Shown here in pieces: positions 48,177 through 62,310 of a DNA stretch of 64,000 bases. The position numbers and the translations under genes are program-made. The DNA comes from Mesaphorura yosii (taxonomy: Eukaryota; Arthropoda; Collembola; Poduromorpha; Tullbergiidae), in the NCBI GenBank assembly GCA_009869945.1, contig WIXG01000009.1, positions 124,001-188,000 of the forward strand, given 5' to 3'. The number at the start of each line of letters is the position of its first letter. Positions within the stretch are counted from its first letter, which is position 1. Under the pieces are notes generated by a model that was not told where the DNA came from, searched no databases, and saw only the letters and a list, made by a program, of their open reading frames with translations.

Positions 48177-51100
48177 GCAACATTTTTGCAACATTTTTTG
48201 TGGACAAAATAGCGAATTCTAGTGCACAAACCACGAATTGATGTGCATTTTGTATTTTTTTACTGCTAAAACTTAAGGAATCATGTTTAGATTGATTGGC
48301 AAACTCATCGCCTCGTGCAAGCAGGGTATTTTTTGCAATTTTTACAACTCTTTCTCATTTATCCAATTTGTAGCATGGAGAGTCCCAATTTAGAATTGTG
48401 TTATGTATTATCTTGAACTATCGGTCTCAATAAACAATTTCTCTTCTGATAAGCGAATTACTCAACAGATGACCCGTTTTCGCATTGTTTTCTGTAATCT
48501 CCACGTGAATTGGCGAATCTTTACACAGTTCGCTCTTTGCGTGGCCAAAGTGCAAAAAATATTAAGGTGGAAGGATCAGAACGGCGAGCGTTATTTCCAC
48601 AACGCAATTTCAGGAAGTTTAGTAAGCCAATCATCAATTCCTTACCAACTTTTCAATTTGCAACGGGTAAGCTCAGCGGTGCTGATGAGCTTCGAACTTC
48701 TCTCTCTTTGCTTTCGCGTAAACTCTGTGGTTAGCACACTGTGCCCTGGACTATGGTGTCAATTCTCAGACTTTACATTCGTTCATGTGCCTTTGAGTCG
48801 AATGTGAACGCAGTTCGAAGGGGCCGTTGGCTGGCTGGCTGGCAGAATCGCTGATACAAATTGCAAACACAAATTCACAAATGTACTCAATGTTAAATGG
48901 GGTAAAATGAGATTACACGCTCCAGTGACTTGATTCGATGATGATGCCTCTCCGTGTACGAGTATTTACATCGCATTCCATTCTGGAACCGGAATTTGCA
49001 TTGCATTGCGGACGCGACATACGGATTGAGAGGATTAAACCACGATGCATTTACATTACATTACATTGCTTTGCACTATTGCCAAGAAACGAAACGGAAA
49101 ACGTAAAAATACAGCGTACGTGTAGCGTATGTTGTGAAATCACAAATCACATCGTCAGGCCCGTGTTATGAATGTCTTGAATGCTCGATGACTCTCAGAT
49201 TTCATAAACTTCATGCTCACATTCACATTTCCTCCGTAAACTCTCATTTGTCATCTTACGCACCACACATTTGTAATAATATAATTTTGGCAAATAACTC
49301 GGATATCAAACTTGTGCCGTGACTAATTCCACCCTCCGCACTCTTCGTGTAAGCGGGTAGTGCTATTTTGGGGCTGCATAACGGCGTAACGGACGGCGTT
49401 TGGCGTGTGTTGTGGGAGTAGATTGGCTTGCTCGGTGCATGTTGGATGTGGATCCTCAATTTGTTGACTCAAACTATTAATTGAACTTACGTAATGCCAT
49501 TACCTCAGGAGAACCGAGACTGAGAAGTAAGAATCAATCCTTTTGCCTTGCTAAGACAGCAGGCAAGGTTTACTGTTTCTGCGTCCGTCGATTACGCTCG
49601 CTCGCGCATCTCTCGAGACGATGATTATTTAGTTATGGCCGCATGAGATCGCGAGTTAGTAAGAAAACCGGAAGATTATTTACAAAAGATCTTATCTCAC
49701 ATCTCACGTAAAAATATTTGATATATATATACTCCCATTCAGCTTTCGCATTGCATTGGGGAATCTTTCTCAACAAATCCGTCTTGCCATCCGAGCCCAT
49801 GTGCATCACGCTTCTTAGCGCCTTATTCTCGTGCTCATCTCGTCACATGTTTTCTTCCAAAACACTTCCATCCATTCCGTCTGCTCCTCGCAAGACTTCT
49901 TTCTCAAGCTCAATTCATAAAAAATAGAATCGAGGAATCACTTTTATGCGAATACGTTTGTGTGCGTTCGTATGTGCATGGGAAACTAAAACGAGCGTAG
50001 AGAAGCAGAAGAAAGGAGAATTTCCACACCAAGAATGGAGAAGATCAAAAAATTGTTTTCATTTAAAGATTTCTTATGCTCTTGGAGAAGATCTTCTTTC
50101 CCTCTCCCGTTCACTATCCTTAAGTTTTCTTTTTTGATCTCGCGTCTCCTCACTGTTCCCAGTCTCAGTCTGCCTTTCTGCCAAGGCTGTCTTTCTTGGG
50201 CTTAGAAGAAGTTTGTTGTTGTTAAGCGTTCACTCTCGCCGTCATCATCCATACAACGCAAGGCGATGCAATGTAACAACGCTGCAGTTAACTCTTTATG
50301 TTCACCCTGCCCGGATGCTTGCCAGTCAGAAGCAAAAATAGTAAAAAGGAGTATTAACCCTATGCTGCTTATATCGCTATCTTTGTTATTTGTAACATCA
50401 TAAGCCAGCACAAGCTGTTTTCATTCATATTTCTTCCCACTGCTGCTCCGTCGCCCATCGCGCATTAATTCCATCGTCGAAGTGGCTCAAAAGTTTCGTG
50501 AATTGTGAAATTGTGAACTTCATCTTATCTCCACCAAACCATTCCTTTTCCGCTGCTGTGTATGTCTCATTCGCCTTTCGCGTCGAGTGTCGAGCCGCCT
50601 TATGTTTACGTAAAACAGTCTGTTATCAGAACTTAGGAACCGAATTTAGCACTGTAATCCGTACAGTTAACAATCCCTACTGCCTTACAGTTTGCATGAA
50701 TTAATCTCGCGAGCGAATATTTTCCAGCGTAGCGTGGTGTGGTGCTGACGATATTTAATAAAAATAAAAGAGGCTTGAAGATTGAAGAAAAATATGCGGA
50801 GGACTGAGATTTCTAACTTTCAGTTCAAGTTCGGCTGGCCGAGATTCCTTGTCGAAGCAGATTTCAGGCTCGACTCGGACGGATGCTGATGCGTTTTACG
50901 TTTTTGTCCAGACAGGCGTCTCAGGAATCATACACCGAAACGACTCAATACAAAAGAACCAAGACAAGAATCCATTCTTGCATAATGCAATTCAAGTCTA
51001 AAGATTTCTTCTTTCACTGCAGGCATTTCGTTCATCCGGGCATTTCCTCCTTTCCTCCGTTTACTGTTACTGGATAGTCTTTATTGTATTTTCACGTTTT

Positions 51101-54100
51101 CGGGTTTTCCAGGTCAAACTTTCTCACATGCATTCATCGGTCAATGCCAGGCCGCCAGCATTCGAGCATAGCATCAAGTCAGTCAACTTGATTCAATAGT
51201 GGCCTGGCCGTTGCTTTGTGCTTCTGAGCACATGGAATCAGATAAAAGTACATTTGTTACCATTAGAATAGGAAGCTCCAGGATACAATGCACATAAATT
51301 CCATTAACAACGGCAATCCACCGCAGATACGACGGGCCGCACAGACAGAAGACAGAGCACGCATGAATGGGGCTGCTGCAGCACGGAAGAAACCCGGAAC
51401 CAAAATATTTGATAAAAATACGCAAGATGCAAGAATTCTCTCGCCCTCTTCATCTCTCAGCTAGAGCAAGAGTGGAGTTGAGAAAGGAAGAAAAATGGCA
51501 AACCCTCTTGTGAAATCTTGAAATCCAACGCAATCCTAAATAATCCGTACGAAAACATACTTGAAGAAATTCTTAAAAGAAAAACCAAATGGAGTGGAAT
51601 AAGAAGCCAAGTCAAACAAGGAACCTGTCAGAAATTATAAAGAAGAGATCGCGTGGAGTTACGCTGCGGCTGAAGCTGCGGTGATGGCTTGAGAACTTTT
51701 TATAAAAATTAAAAATAAAACGAGATACCTAAAATATTTACGCAGAGTCGAGTTCAAGTGCATCGAGCCTCTTTATATTACTATACTTTATACATGGGCT
51801 TCATTCACTCCGAGCGAGTAAGGCGTGGAAATTCCAAATTCAGTATTCAGGCACTTTGCATTTCGCCTTTTGCGTCTGCTTCTGCAAAGAGGAGAGTCTC
51901 AAGCGCCAAGGTTCATAAGCTCCAATTAAAAACAAAGGCATCTTCCTTCTTCAGATAAACAACCGGAAACCAAAGCGCAGCCCGGTGTGGAATGTGAATG
52001 ACTGATTACAACATCCAAAAATGAATAGACTTCTCGGAAGAAAATTAAGTGCAGCTTCCATTTTTCATATCGAACATCGAACCCAGACTCAAATGTAACC
52101 GAAATAATTCATAAGATTTGGTCTCTTCATTTTCACGAATACCAAATTGTTACTGGCTTTTGGCGTGCAAAATCTAGCCGAAACTTAATACACTCTTTTC
52201 TTCACTATTTAAGCCAGTGCCAGAATGGTAGATGCAGCGAAATCAAGTCCGTTGTAGATATGTGTGTCAAATCAGGGAAAGAAAGAATGAGCCTACATTC
52301 AGATGAAGGACAAAGGAGACAGACAACAAGAAGCTTGACACAATCCATCCATCCTCTTTAAAGAAATAAATGATGATTTCCGAGGGTAACCTGAGTTTCG
52401 GGTGGATGAGAAACGACTGAAACCCAAAAACCACAGCCGCAATCCTGCATTTAGCGATTTCGATCAAGCGTTTAGCGTTAAACATTGATGGAAGAGTTCA
52501 CTTCTCAAGCAAGGCAATTTATGATAAATATGCATCCACTTCCACCCACTTCGCGTTTGGGCGCAGAATGTCAACATTATGAGTCAGCGTCAGAGTCAGA
52601 GGGTGAACTATGTAAACAAGGGTCCGGCCGGTTTGGTCAGCGAGAATGAGCGATCTTGCCATTAATATTTTAGGACATCGTGGTGCGTGACGAGTGACGA
52701 CTTGGAGAAGAAACAGGGACGCAGATAACTTTTGGAACAGAATAATGCAGGAGAGGAGAAAAGAGAGGAAGTGCTGCGGTGAGCGACCAAGCACCAAGAG
52801 CAACTTTGTTGTGTTTGTGCAGACGTTGACAGTGCGGATGTGAGGACACATGGACAAAAGATATAAAACAGACCAGCGCGGTGAAGTTGCTGAGAACTTG
52901 AGATGTTATTCTTTCTCGCGGCAGAAGCAGCTTGCCGAATGTTGCCTGTGCCTGCGCCCGACGAGGCCAGGCCGGCCAAGTATGAATGGCGAATGGATCA
53001 CAAAGTCGCAGCAAAGGAAGGAAGGTGGTGAGTAAAGTTATTTGTTAAATGATAGGAAAAGGGTTATTGAGTTCGAAACAAACAATAGCAAAGTAGACAG
53101 GAGCCAGCTGAGGGCTGAGGCTGAGCTAAGAGCGCAGGGAAAATAAACCAAAAGTTTTCTCTTTATCTCAGCGTTCCAGGAAAGCGAACGAGGAAAGGAA
53201 ATTGAAGATGCATTCATCTTCATCTTCGTTCACCGACGAAAGGTCTTAATATTATTGTGTTGGATAAACTATGAACTGAACTGAATGGAACTGTCCTTTA
53301 GTCTCTGGATCCTGAAGAATCTTAGCCTCTGATCTTAGCAGTCGTAGTTTCTTACGGCATTATCCACGTTATTCGCACTTCGTGCTATTTTAAACGACAA
53401 ATTGATGTTGTGAGTTGCGAGTAGCGAAAAACAAACCTCCTGGTATTTTGTTGTGACAATCGTAAGTCGGGTGGAATGAGAAACAATGCCACGAGACCAA
53501 ATCTCTAATTCAGTCTCGCTCTCGCTGAAGTGCGTTGCCTGCTGCTGAAAGAAACATGACCGAGGAACAAGTTAATACATTCATTATTTACCATTTACAA
53601 GCATGCTGTACAAGGCCGTTGTCCTCGGCTCAACCTGCACATCAATTTTACAAATTGCGTATCGAATACGACAATCTTAGCTTAGCGCGGCGTAAGAGTC
53701 AACTGCCAAAATGGCAAATGTAGCGATAGAAATTCGCAGACGCAGAAGACAAAATAACGTGGAATATTTATTACAGTCGAAACGGAGTTGACAAACAACT
53801 CGCAACAGCTCGAGAGTTGCTTCTCACATTTCCAGATCATTGAAATTCTAAAAAATTCCTCTGCTTGTGCGCGACTCGATTCGAACACTTTATAGTCATT
53901 CAATTAAATGTCACGATAAAAATGAACGAAGGCGAATTGGAGTCTAGCCAGTTTATGCTTATAAACAAAGATTTGCAATGATTCATTCTGAAGAAACTTT
54001 ATTCACATAAAATGCAAAAGCAACGCGCGAGCGCAACGCAAAAAAGTGACGTAAAGTCGTCCGTCGTCGACGACGGTGATTTCAGTGGTTTGTCGTTGAG

Positions 54101-57100
54101 TCCTTTCCATTCAGCACATGCGACGAGCCACGAGCGAACTTTGCTATTTACAACAGACTTGAAACGCGTTTGCGTTTTGACAAAATACGACACTCATTTT
54201 AGCAATGAGTTTCTAATGCATGAACGTGGCCCATAATTTGCCTTTGCAATTTGCTGTGCACAGTGCACATAAATATTCATTAGATGTACACGAACTGTAA
54301 TTAATTACCGACACGAGAGCATGAACACGAATCACGCATACCGCTCTCGAATTAAACTGATTATATTAAAATGGTCCTGATTTTAAAGAAAAGAAATAAA
54401 TTACAAATCCAATTTTTACGGAATATAATTGCCTTTCTTGAGCATTGAGCTCCCTTCCATGGTTCAGCCCTCATTTACTGATAAGCACCAGCGCAGCGAC
54501 TTGCACTACATTAAAGCTAATAATAAAAATAATTTGATAATTTATGGTACGGCACGAAAAGCCAAAGCGGGGAGTGGAAAGCCACGCATAAAGCATTGGA
54601 GAAAGTAGAAAGTAATTAGACTTTAGCTCAAATTGTTTCTCGGTGAAATCCCCCTTTCGCTCCTTCGCCGGACCAATTTGGGGCAATAAATCACAATCTC
54701 ACGAGCGCGTTTCACGTTTCATCATGGAGAAGCGCCCAACTGAGAACTGCTTTCCTGCACCAAAAAAGAGCTATAAGCTACTCCTTCGGCTAAGGAAGAA
54801 ATTCAGGCCGCAGCGTGGGACGGGAAATCGATCGATGTCTAATTCTAATTAAAAACAAAAATACAAAGCCTCCGAACAATGTGTCCCCAGATAATTCCTC
54901 CTAATCCATTACAATGTAATTTAACGTGTAACGAAGAAGAGCCGAGTCGTGTACCTGTGAACCCGCGCTTCTAGTGCAACGGCAACGGAGAGCTTACCCG
55001 GAACGGAACATGAACGCGAACTCACATTAAATGCGCACTGAATCACTGAGCCTGAATTGGCTTCTTCCAGAAGCAAGACCACCACTGTAGTGGTTGGCCA
55101 GCCGTCTAGTCCAGCCATGCCATTGCCACTATCATTTTGAAAATAACTCCTTTAATGTGATTTGGTAAGCTGGCCCGGATTTTTGCAGTATTTCATAATT
55201 TCAGAATTACAGTTCGAAGCTAGGCGCGCATTGCGTGACGTCATGAAAAAGTCGGGTCGAGGGCAGCAGCACAAGAGGCCAACCGCAATTAACGAAAATG
55301 AGCCCATTACGAATGCCGGAGATCATAAATCACGTCTAATGGCCTAATCTTGGAGCAAAGGCATAGCAAGAGCAAAATGACATCACAACCCTTTTCTTTA
55401 GTTTGTCAAGCAAATTGTTGAATAAATGTCACAAAGAAGCGAAGAGTGTGCGCGTGTGCTGCCTTGCCGAGGCAAAAAATTTTTTTAAAATGTAGGCGTT
55501 TGTAAATCAGTTGTATTTTGGGTAGCGGCGAAGTCATAAGACTAAAGTTTCTCATAGTTTGTAAGCCAGCTGTAATTAAAGCTCGGGCGAAAAAGTTCAA
55601 TTATTTAAAGTAATAAGTCCAAAATCGGGCTTGCTGTCTTGCTTGTCTCCAGTATTTTAATCCCCATTGCTTTTTGTCCTCCTGCTCCTGCCCTGCCTGC
55701 AGTTAATCCATGCTAAAAGGATTGCAATCTGCTATAGCGCAAATAAGCGAAGGGAAACGAGAAAGTTTTGTTGCACTGCACTGCATTCGCTCAGAGCCCC
55801 CGGTTTAAGCCCCGATGACATTGTGACATGAGTTGTAAATGAAAAGCTGTCAAAAGCTGTCAGGACACAAGTTACAAAATGTAATGACCAGCACGGTGCC
55901 AGTGCTTGCGTTGTGTCGTAATTTGTAATGCTGCATTGTCCGAGAGCTTGTTTTGACATGTAATTTTGGAAGCCGGAGTCGAACAAACACAGACACCGGC
56001 AACATGTGCGCTGGCCGAGTGGAATGCCATTTATTTCCCTGCTTTCTCTGCTGACTGCAGTCAAGGAACAAATCCATTACATGATCAAGACCACGGCCAC
56101 GGTCAGGCATGGCGAAGTGATGGAGAATTCAGCACCAACACCCGAATGCGAATGACAGAATCACAAGCAAAGTCAAGTCAAGTCTGCACCAGCAAAAGCA
56201 AGAGTAGCAGCAGCTCGAATGGAGAAATTAATTAGAGACAGGCGAGAGAAACGCTAATGAAGAAAAGCAGCCAGTCTCTGGTCCCAAGCGGGACGGGATT
56301 TGACTTCGTTTAGCATTTGTGAGGCAGAAGCAAGAATAATAATGATGCTGACGCGATTCGTTTACTTTGCGTATGCTGTTGCTCAGATTCTAATTTAAAA
56401 CGTGTGTCATTTGCTTTCACGTACAAGTCGAGGGTGAGATAGACGACGTTTTCACCGCTGTTTAGACCCAACACCAAGATATCGGGGTTTAAGGGATTAT
56501 CAGTCGCCTGCCACTGCCACTGCCATTACGTTTTACTTTACTGTTATGTTCACTGCCCTGAATGACTGTCGTCTTAACCTTTCTCTGAGCAAAAACAAGC
56601 CGCTTAACCTCCCGCCAGAACAGACACATGCGAAAAATCGTAGGCTTTATGCAAGGCTTTTTGCAAGGCGGTCCCATGAAATTCATACCCATAATTATTA
56701 ATTTCCGCCTACAAATGTTTATGCATGTACGAGTAATGAGTTCAATCAATAAAAAATTGTGTTGTATTCTAGTAGGCCGGAACACATAATTCGCCTTATT
56801 TGCCATTTAGGAAAACTCCCAAAAATTGTTTGCGTGTGTATTTTTATTTCTTGACAAGCCGCTTGCCTTTCAAATCAAGAGAGTTCCTTCAATAAACCAA
56901 ATCCATAAAAACTAATTTGAGACTTCTGCCCACAAAATAAAGAACAGAGCAGCAAACACGAAATTCTATTACTGGCTTGCAGAGTTCTGAACATTTCATA
57001 ATCCTCGCTCTATTCGTTATCTGACCCTCAATCTGTGTGCCATTTGCCTAAGAAACTCAGACAGACGTCATCAACTATTTGCATTGCGTTTGCTTTCTGT

Positions 57101-60100
57101 TTTAACATCACATCAAGCATCGCGCCCGCTGCACCAAATTAAGACAGACGCGAATCAATGCACGACTACTACTGGTAAAGCTGAAGACATTTTCCCATTT
57201 CATTTCGCATAAATTCACAATCCACCCATTTTGTGTTTGCATTACTCTTATTCATCTACTGTCTTTGCAAATGCAAACATCATTCGAGTTTGGTTTCTGG
57301 TTTCCTCACTACGCTTTCGCGATGTTAAAGGAGAATTTGAATGAAGTGCGTTTGGCGTGTTTAATGTGCGTGCAATTCATTTGTTTAAGGGTAAACACGT
57401 CCCGGTCGTTCAATTTCCTACCCAGATTTGCATTTCTTCATTTTCTCTGACTTCTTATCATCATTTTCATCTTGAACCACGCTAAAATTGAAACAAACGC
57501 ATTTCCATATTGCGACAGAGCAGAAATAGAGACAGAGGGGACTATTTAGTAGCAGTTTGTTTGGAACGTCGCGCAAGAATTCCACTTCTCTTGATTAAAC
57601 TGGTCATCATCATCTTCAGAACGATGATGATCATGAGTCGAGAGTCTTGCTAAGCAGAGGCAGGACGCTCGCAGGATTCAAGGGTGAGGCAGAAGCGGAG
57701 GACATAAAATGTAAATAAACACCACTCAGACTGAACGAATTTTATCACTTGTTACGTTACTTTATATGCATTAAATAAATTGCGTAAACTGGCTGTGACT
57801 CCAGAAGAGACTTCGACTTTAGTTCATGAGTCGTATCAGGCGAGGAAATGAAGTTGAACATCAATAATATTAAAACAAATAAAAACACACTTGTCAGGCT
57901 TGGCTTCTAGACTTGCCAAGCGCGTACGACATAATTTAGCACACTGGAGATAATTGAACTTAGCAGTGCGGCAGCAGTGGCAATGGCAATGATGACTTGT
58001 GTCCTACGAATTCACTCCATAAATTACGCCACGTCTGAATTCTGTGCCGTGTTGCTTTCACATTTACACTTTCACCGGTGAAAGTAGAACGTAAAGGATG
58101 CAGAATGAATAAAATCACACCAAGCGCAAATAAATAATAGACTACCTTCGAAGACTTTGAATTCTGCATTCTGGAAAGATAAATAACAAACACAAACGCT
58201 ACGCCAAGCCGAGAATAGAAGTTCATTCTCGTCATTCTCCATGATAATGACAATGACACTGTTCGGCATTCAGAGTCACAGCTGCAGCTGCTTCTACCCT
58301 GAACTCTTACATTCACAAGTCGGGCTTTATCAAAGCAATTTACCTTACAAAGCCCAGATTTAGCTCAGACGACGCGACATTACCGAGAATAACACTCACA
58401 ATGTTACAATGTACAATGCAAACTACAAAATGAAGTAGTAAAATGTAAAATCTACTTCTACTTCTATCTCTACAACGCAGCTACAAAACAAGATAAACTA
58501 ATATTCGAGCTGGAAGAAGACAGAGACGAACTCGGGCGTGAGCGAGTTCCACCATTCGCGTTCTCATTCACATTCGACAATCGCGCAAAATGTAGCAAAC
58601 AGCAGACAGCAGACGTGAAAAACAAATACAATAATAACTAACACGTTCAGCAACGAGCAGAAGAGGACAGAGATCATTGAGAGGATAAAAGTTTCTCAAA
58701 GTCGATTGTTTGCAGTGCTCTTCCTTTTGTGTCCGCATTTATTCTCGGCTCGGCTGCATGGCATGAGAACAACTGAATTCAATTTCTCGAAAAAACTATT
58801 TATATTACAATGTTTCTGTTTGAATTGAAATAAAGTCTTCCTGCTGCTTGCCACTGCCTCGTAACAGGCGAAAGGCTAGGGCAGGCCAGGCGTGGATTTG
58901 ATTTGGAAATCTAGCACGTTAACTTTCCGGTTACTTTTCCTTCACACTTTCCTTCCACGCAGGATCTTAGACTGCTTTAGAGTATGTAAAGTATGACGGT
59001 ACTCTTGCTTTACAGGAAGGGTAATAAAAAATAAGAGATATAAAGTGAGACCCTCCATTTCAATGTTTCGTACACGACCGTATCGAATCAGGATCGTTCT
59101 TCCTTATTCACTGGAACGTTTGCACATGGAATAATAACAACGAAACTTCAATCTCCTCCTTGCTCAGCTCAAGACTCAGGATCATTGAGACCCAGGCAAT
59201 TTTTAGTAAGCAGTTTCTCGAATTTCTTGAATAGAAACCGAATTTATCAGTGCGTGTGTTTAAATTGCACGTAATGTTTTACAAAGTCGATTGAATTCTA
59301 CGCATGAATACGAAATATGCGTACATGTTTACATATTTAACGTGTCGTGAAAAATCTTGACTTTGGCATTACTTCTCATTCAATTCCGACCCGAGACAAT
59401 AAATTATTTGCGTTGCAGATCAAATCGTCCAATTTTAAAAGACAACAAGGCTGGCACTGGCACGCAATATGCAATTTGCAGTATAAATTCAAGACGCCAG
59501 GCACTATTTATGATAATCATTGACACACTTCTTCTCTTTCACAGTGAGCGCAGTGGTGCGGTTCTTTCATTTGAAATGCGCTGCGCTTTGAAATATTAAA
59601 TATTACTCCACGGGCAGCAATAATACGTGTAACGTACCTCATGGTAAAAAAAATGTTCTCCTGTATTGAGCCCAATTTCAAAAAAATATTAATATCTTTC
59701 TCCATGAACGGTTTCTCGAAGACGGCGCACGACGAAGTATTTCCTTTCAGTTCATCTTTGCAAACGGTCTCGAGAACTATCCTCAGGGAATTCAGTCTCT
59801 TTTTCCTGGTCTCTTTCTTAAGTTTTCATTACAACTCTGACAATTCTATCTTCCATTTTCTCTCGCTCGCTTTCATGTTCGTGTTCATATTTCCTTTATC
59901 TCTCGACGGTCTTCTCGTTCTCAATTTCCCCAGCACAGCGCAAAAATTCAGGTGGAAAAACACGGATCGCGGATGATGAAAAAATTCAGCAGAGCACAGA
60001 AGCCCAGCTACAGCGAGCGGCGCGAATGAGAAATACGGAGCGAAGACAACAGGAGACAAGACGCGAGACAGCAAGACGAGTGTGTCTACGATCAATTTTA

Positions 60101-61611
60101 ATAATAACGCGTCTCCATTTATTTTTTTGATGAGCAGTTTCATATTCCGAGAGAAAACATTTTTACATATCATTCGAGGCCCGTAAACTGCCTGCCACTG
60201 CCGACTGCCACGGCATGATGCACTCACTCTTTTACAACTCTGGCCGCGCTCTTACATGGTTTGATGGGTATATTTTAAGATATAAAAATTTATACTGTAA
60301 CACATCAGCATCAGCCACGCCACTGCAGTAGAAAAGCAACGAATTATGAGTCCCAGCAGCGCCAGTGAAGCAATGGGCAATGGCAATGTGTAATGTAAAT
60401 GTGAGAAACGGTAGAAGCCGGTACCGGTGCGGTGTTGGTCTCACTCACACTCACATAATAAACACGAGCTCGTACTAGCAGTACAGAAGAAAGGAGAAAG
60501 CAGCCTTTCTCCGCGCCACGTCATGCTTCGCGGGCGGGCGGACGCAGGAGAGATGAAAAGTAATTTTCATTCCGCACTCTATCAGCATAAATAGGCAAAG
60601 ATGAGACAGATACAGAAAAGAAGCTTCAATTCAACTGCACTCACATAAAATTTCATTTCTACCTTCAACATTTCTACGACTCGACTTACTTTCTCTTTCT
60701 CGCCCTTCTTTCACTCCTCGAGATAAGGAATGGAACAAGATTCACACAAGCAGGAGCGCGATTCACTCCGTCGTGCGAGTTAGAAAGTGTTGGCGTTCGC
60801 GACTTTACACTTTCTCATTTTACTAGCATTACGTACAGCAAACAAAGCAATCTTCATTCCCATTGCCATTTCCCCCAAAGGGCCGCATCCACTCGTCTAT
60901 TATAAAATTAGGATGGAAGAAAAGTCAAAGTCAAAGAGATCAAGTAAATTTCTTTGTCTTTGCGTATTCTTCCCTGCTTTCTCTCGTCTCCTTTTGTCTT
61001 TTCCTTTACATTTCATTATTCTATTAGAAGCAGCAGAAATGGATCGCAGTAAATTGCGCGTTACGCCCTCGTCTTCGCTTAAAAGGTGAGAAAGAAAGGG
61101 TGAAAGGTGTCATTGAATACTACTGTGGCTTTTGCTTCTTTCGCAGTTAAATACAAAACTAGATCAGAAAAGTGTAGCAGACTTACGTTTGCTGAATCAT
61201 TAATGTAAATGATGCCTACACAAAAGTTCCTTTTCAATCATTTATAGATTGACCAACTTTCTCTTCGTAAAGTGCACATGACTGTCAGTCTTCCGACTGT
61301 TATTATTATAAACTATTTTCTGTACGCAAACAAGAGATGTCCAATCATTGCTTTCAAGCTTTCGCAAGAGATGATTATGGGTTTTGTGACACGGGCACGC
61401 TAAAGTGCAAATACAATGCAACAAAAGATACCACAAAAGCGTTCGCCGAGACCAAAGTCGCACTTTGCAGACCAACTTTAGAATTCATAGATTTTTGAAT
61501 AGCAGAGCACATTTCAAAGTTGCTTCCATTTGCACTCTGCTGACATTTCCATAATTATCGCCATCGCTGAATCGATAATCGTAATTACGCGGGCTTTAAT
61601 TACGAAAGTGA
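48177..61611. other. 13 kb gene-poor stretch
   Basis: No gene can be supported. Open frames are numerous but overlap on both strands and have poor codon structure. It may contain the first exon and promoter of CELF. A possible short first exon at 61039-61085 (+), MDRSKLRVTPSSSLKR then GTGAG, has no partner exon that fits. Confidence 0.4.
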
Positions 61612-61734
61612 AAACCAAACCAAACAAAAATAGAACGAGCAAAGCCAAAAGCCTCTAATTACGGAAGAATTCCAATCCACTCCAGAATTCTGCATAATAA
61701 ATGCGTATTCGCCATTGCCGTCATTATCCTCCTT

Positions 61735-62073
61735 CTAAAAGACGGTGAAGCGAATGGATCTTGCTTGAATGGTGACATGCGACTTCGTATACTTGAAAGT
61801 ACAAGTAAAACATAAAACGTCCTGGGCCTGACAATGCTGCTGAATGAAGCTCCATACAAAGATCAAATTCTTGGCGACTTGCAAGATATGGACTGGAGGG
61901 ACTGGGAACCAACAATTGACGATGGTCATCCAGTGAATGATGTCGCAATTGGAAATTGATTCCCAAATTCTGATAATGATTTGATAGTTTTCATAGGGTT
62001 TGGGCCGAATGGAGCTGAATTCGAACCAGCTCCACATATTAATATCCACGGACCGCAAACGTTCGACATTCAT
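61735..62073 (-). CDS. Ambiguous 112-aa open frame, possibly a decayed gene
   Basis: The minus strand is open from 62100 to a TAG at 61735. The product begins MNVERLRSVDINMWSWFEFS and is rich in Trp, Ile, Cys and His, with a coding-like codon pattern. The plus strand in the exactly codon-aligned frame (61612-62088) also looks protein-like (for example GPNGAEFEPAPHINIHG) but is broken by TAA at 61813 and TGA at 61957. Either strand could carry the real or former gene. No family is recognised. The start of a degenerate repeat lies just to the right. Confidence 0.25.
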   Translation of the reverse strand: MNVERLRSVDINMWSWFEFSSIRPKPYENYQIIIRIWESISNCDIIHWMTIVNCWFPVPPVHILQVAKNLIFVWSFIQQHCQAQDVLCFTCTFKYTKSHVTIQARSIRFTVF

Positions 62074-62125
62074 GCATTTGCTAAGTAATGTCGACGGGGG
62101 CTAACAATAAGGGTCTGCGATATTA

Positions 62126-62310
62126 GCAACATATCTCATATTGTGCAGGGTTCTGCAATAATGGCGGGTGGTGGCGGGGCACATCTCAAAGAATAGCAAT
62201 ACATTTCAATATGTGCATGGAGTTAAACAATGACAGAACGAGTGGAGGTGGGACAAACTCTCAAGAGTATTCTGGAGTTCAAGAATCGTAGCACGGGTTG
62301 AGGAGGTGCG
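62126..62310. repeat. Degenerate tandem repeat, about three copies of 55-70 bases
   Basis: Copies begin near 62126, 62196 and 62255. Shared features are a TGTGCAGGGTT / TGTGCATGGAGTT / TTCTGGAGTTC core, then an AAT-containing segment and a GGTGG or GGAGGTG end, followed by a CTCAA(A/G) junction. The copies are diverged, so the boundaries are approximate. It could be a relic of a protein repeat or of a mobile element. Confidence 0.45.

Noticed and set aside
47990..48241. Open frames across the tRNA (for example MAEWLRRWTRNP)
   Set aside because: They are translations of the tRNA-Ser gene itself.
57960..58316. 118-codon minus frame with two hydrophobic runs
   Set aside because: No splice, promoter or family support; hydrophobic runs are expected by chance in AT-rich frames.
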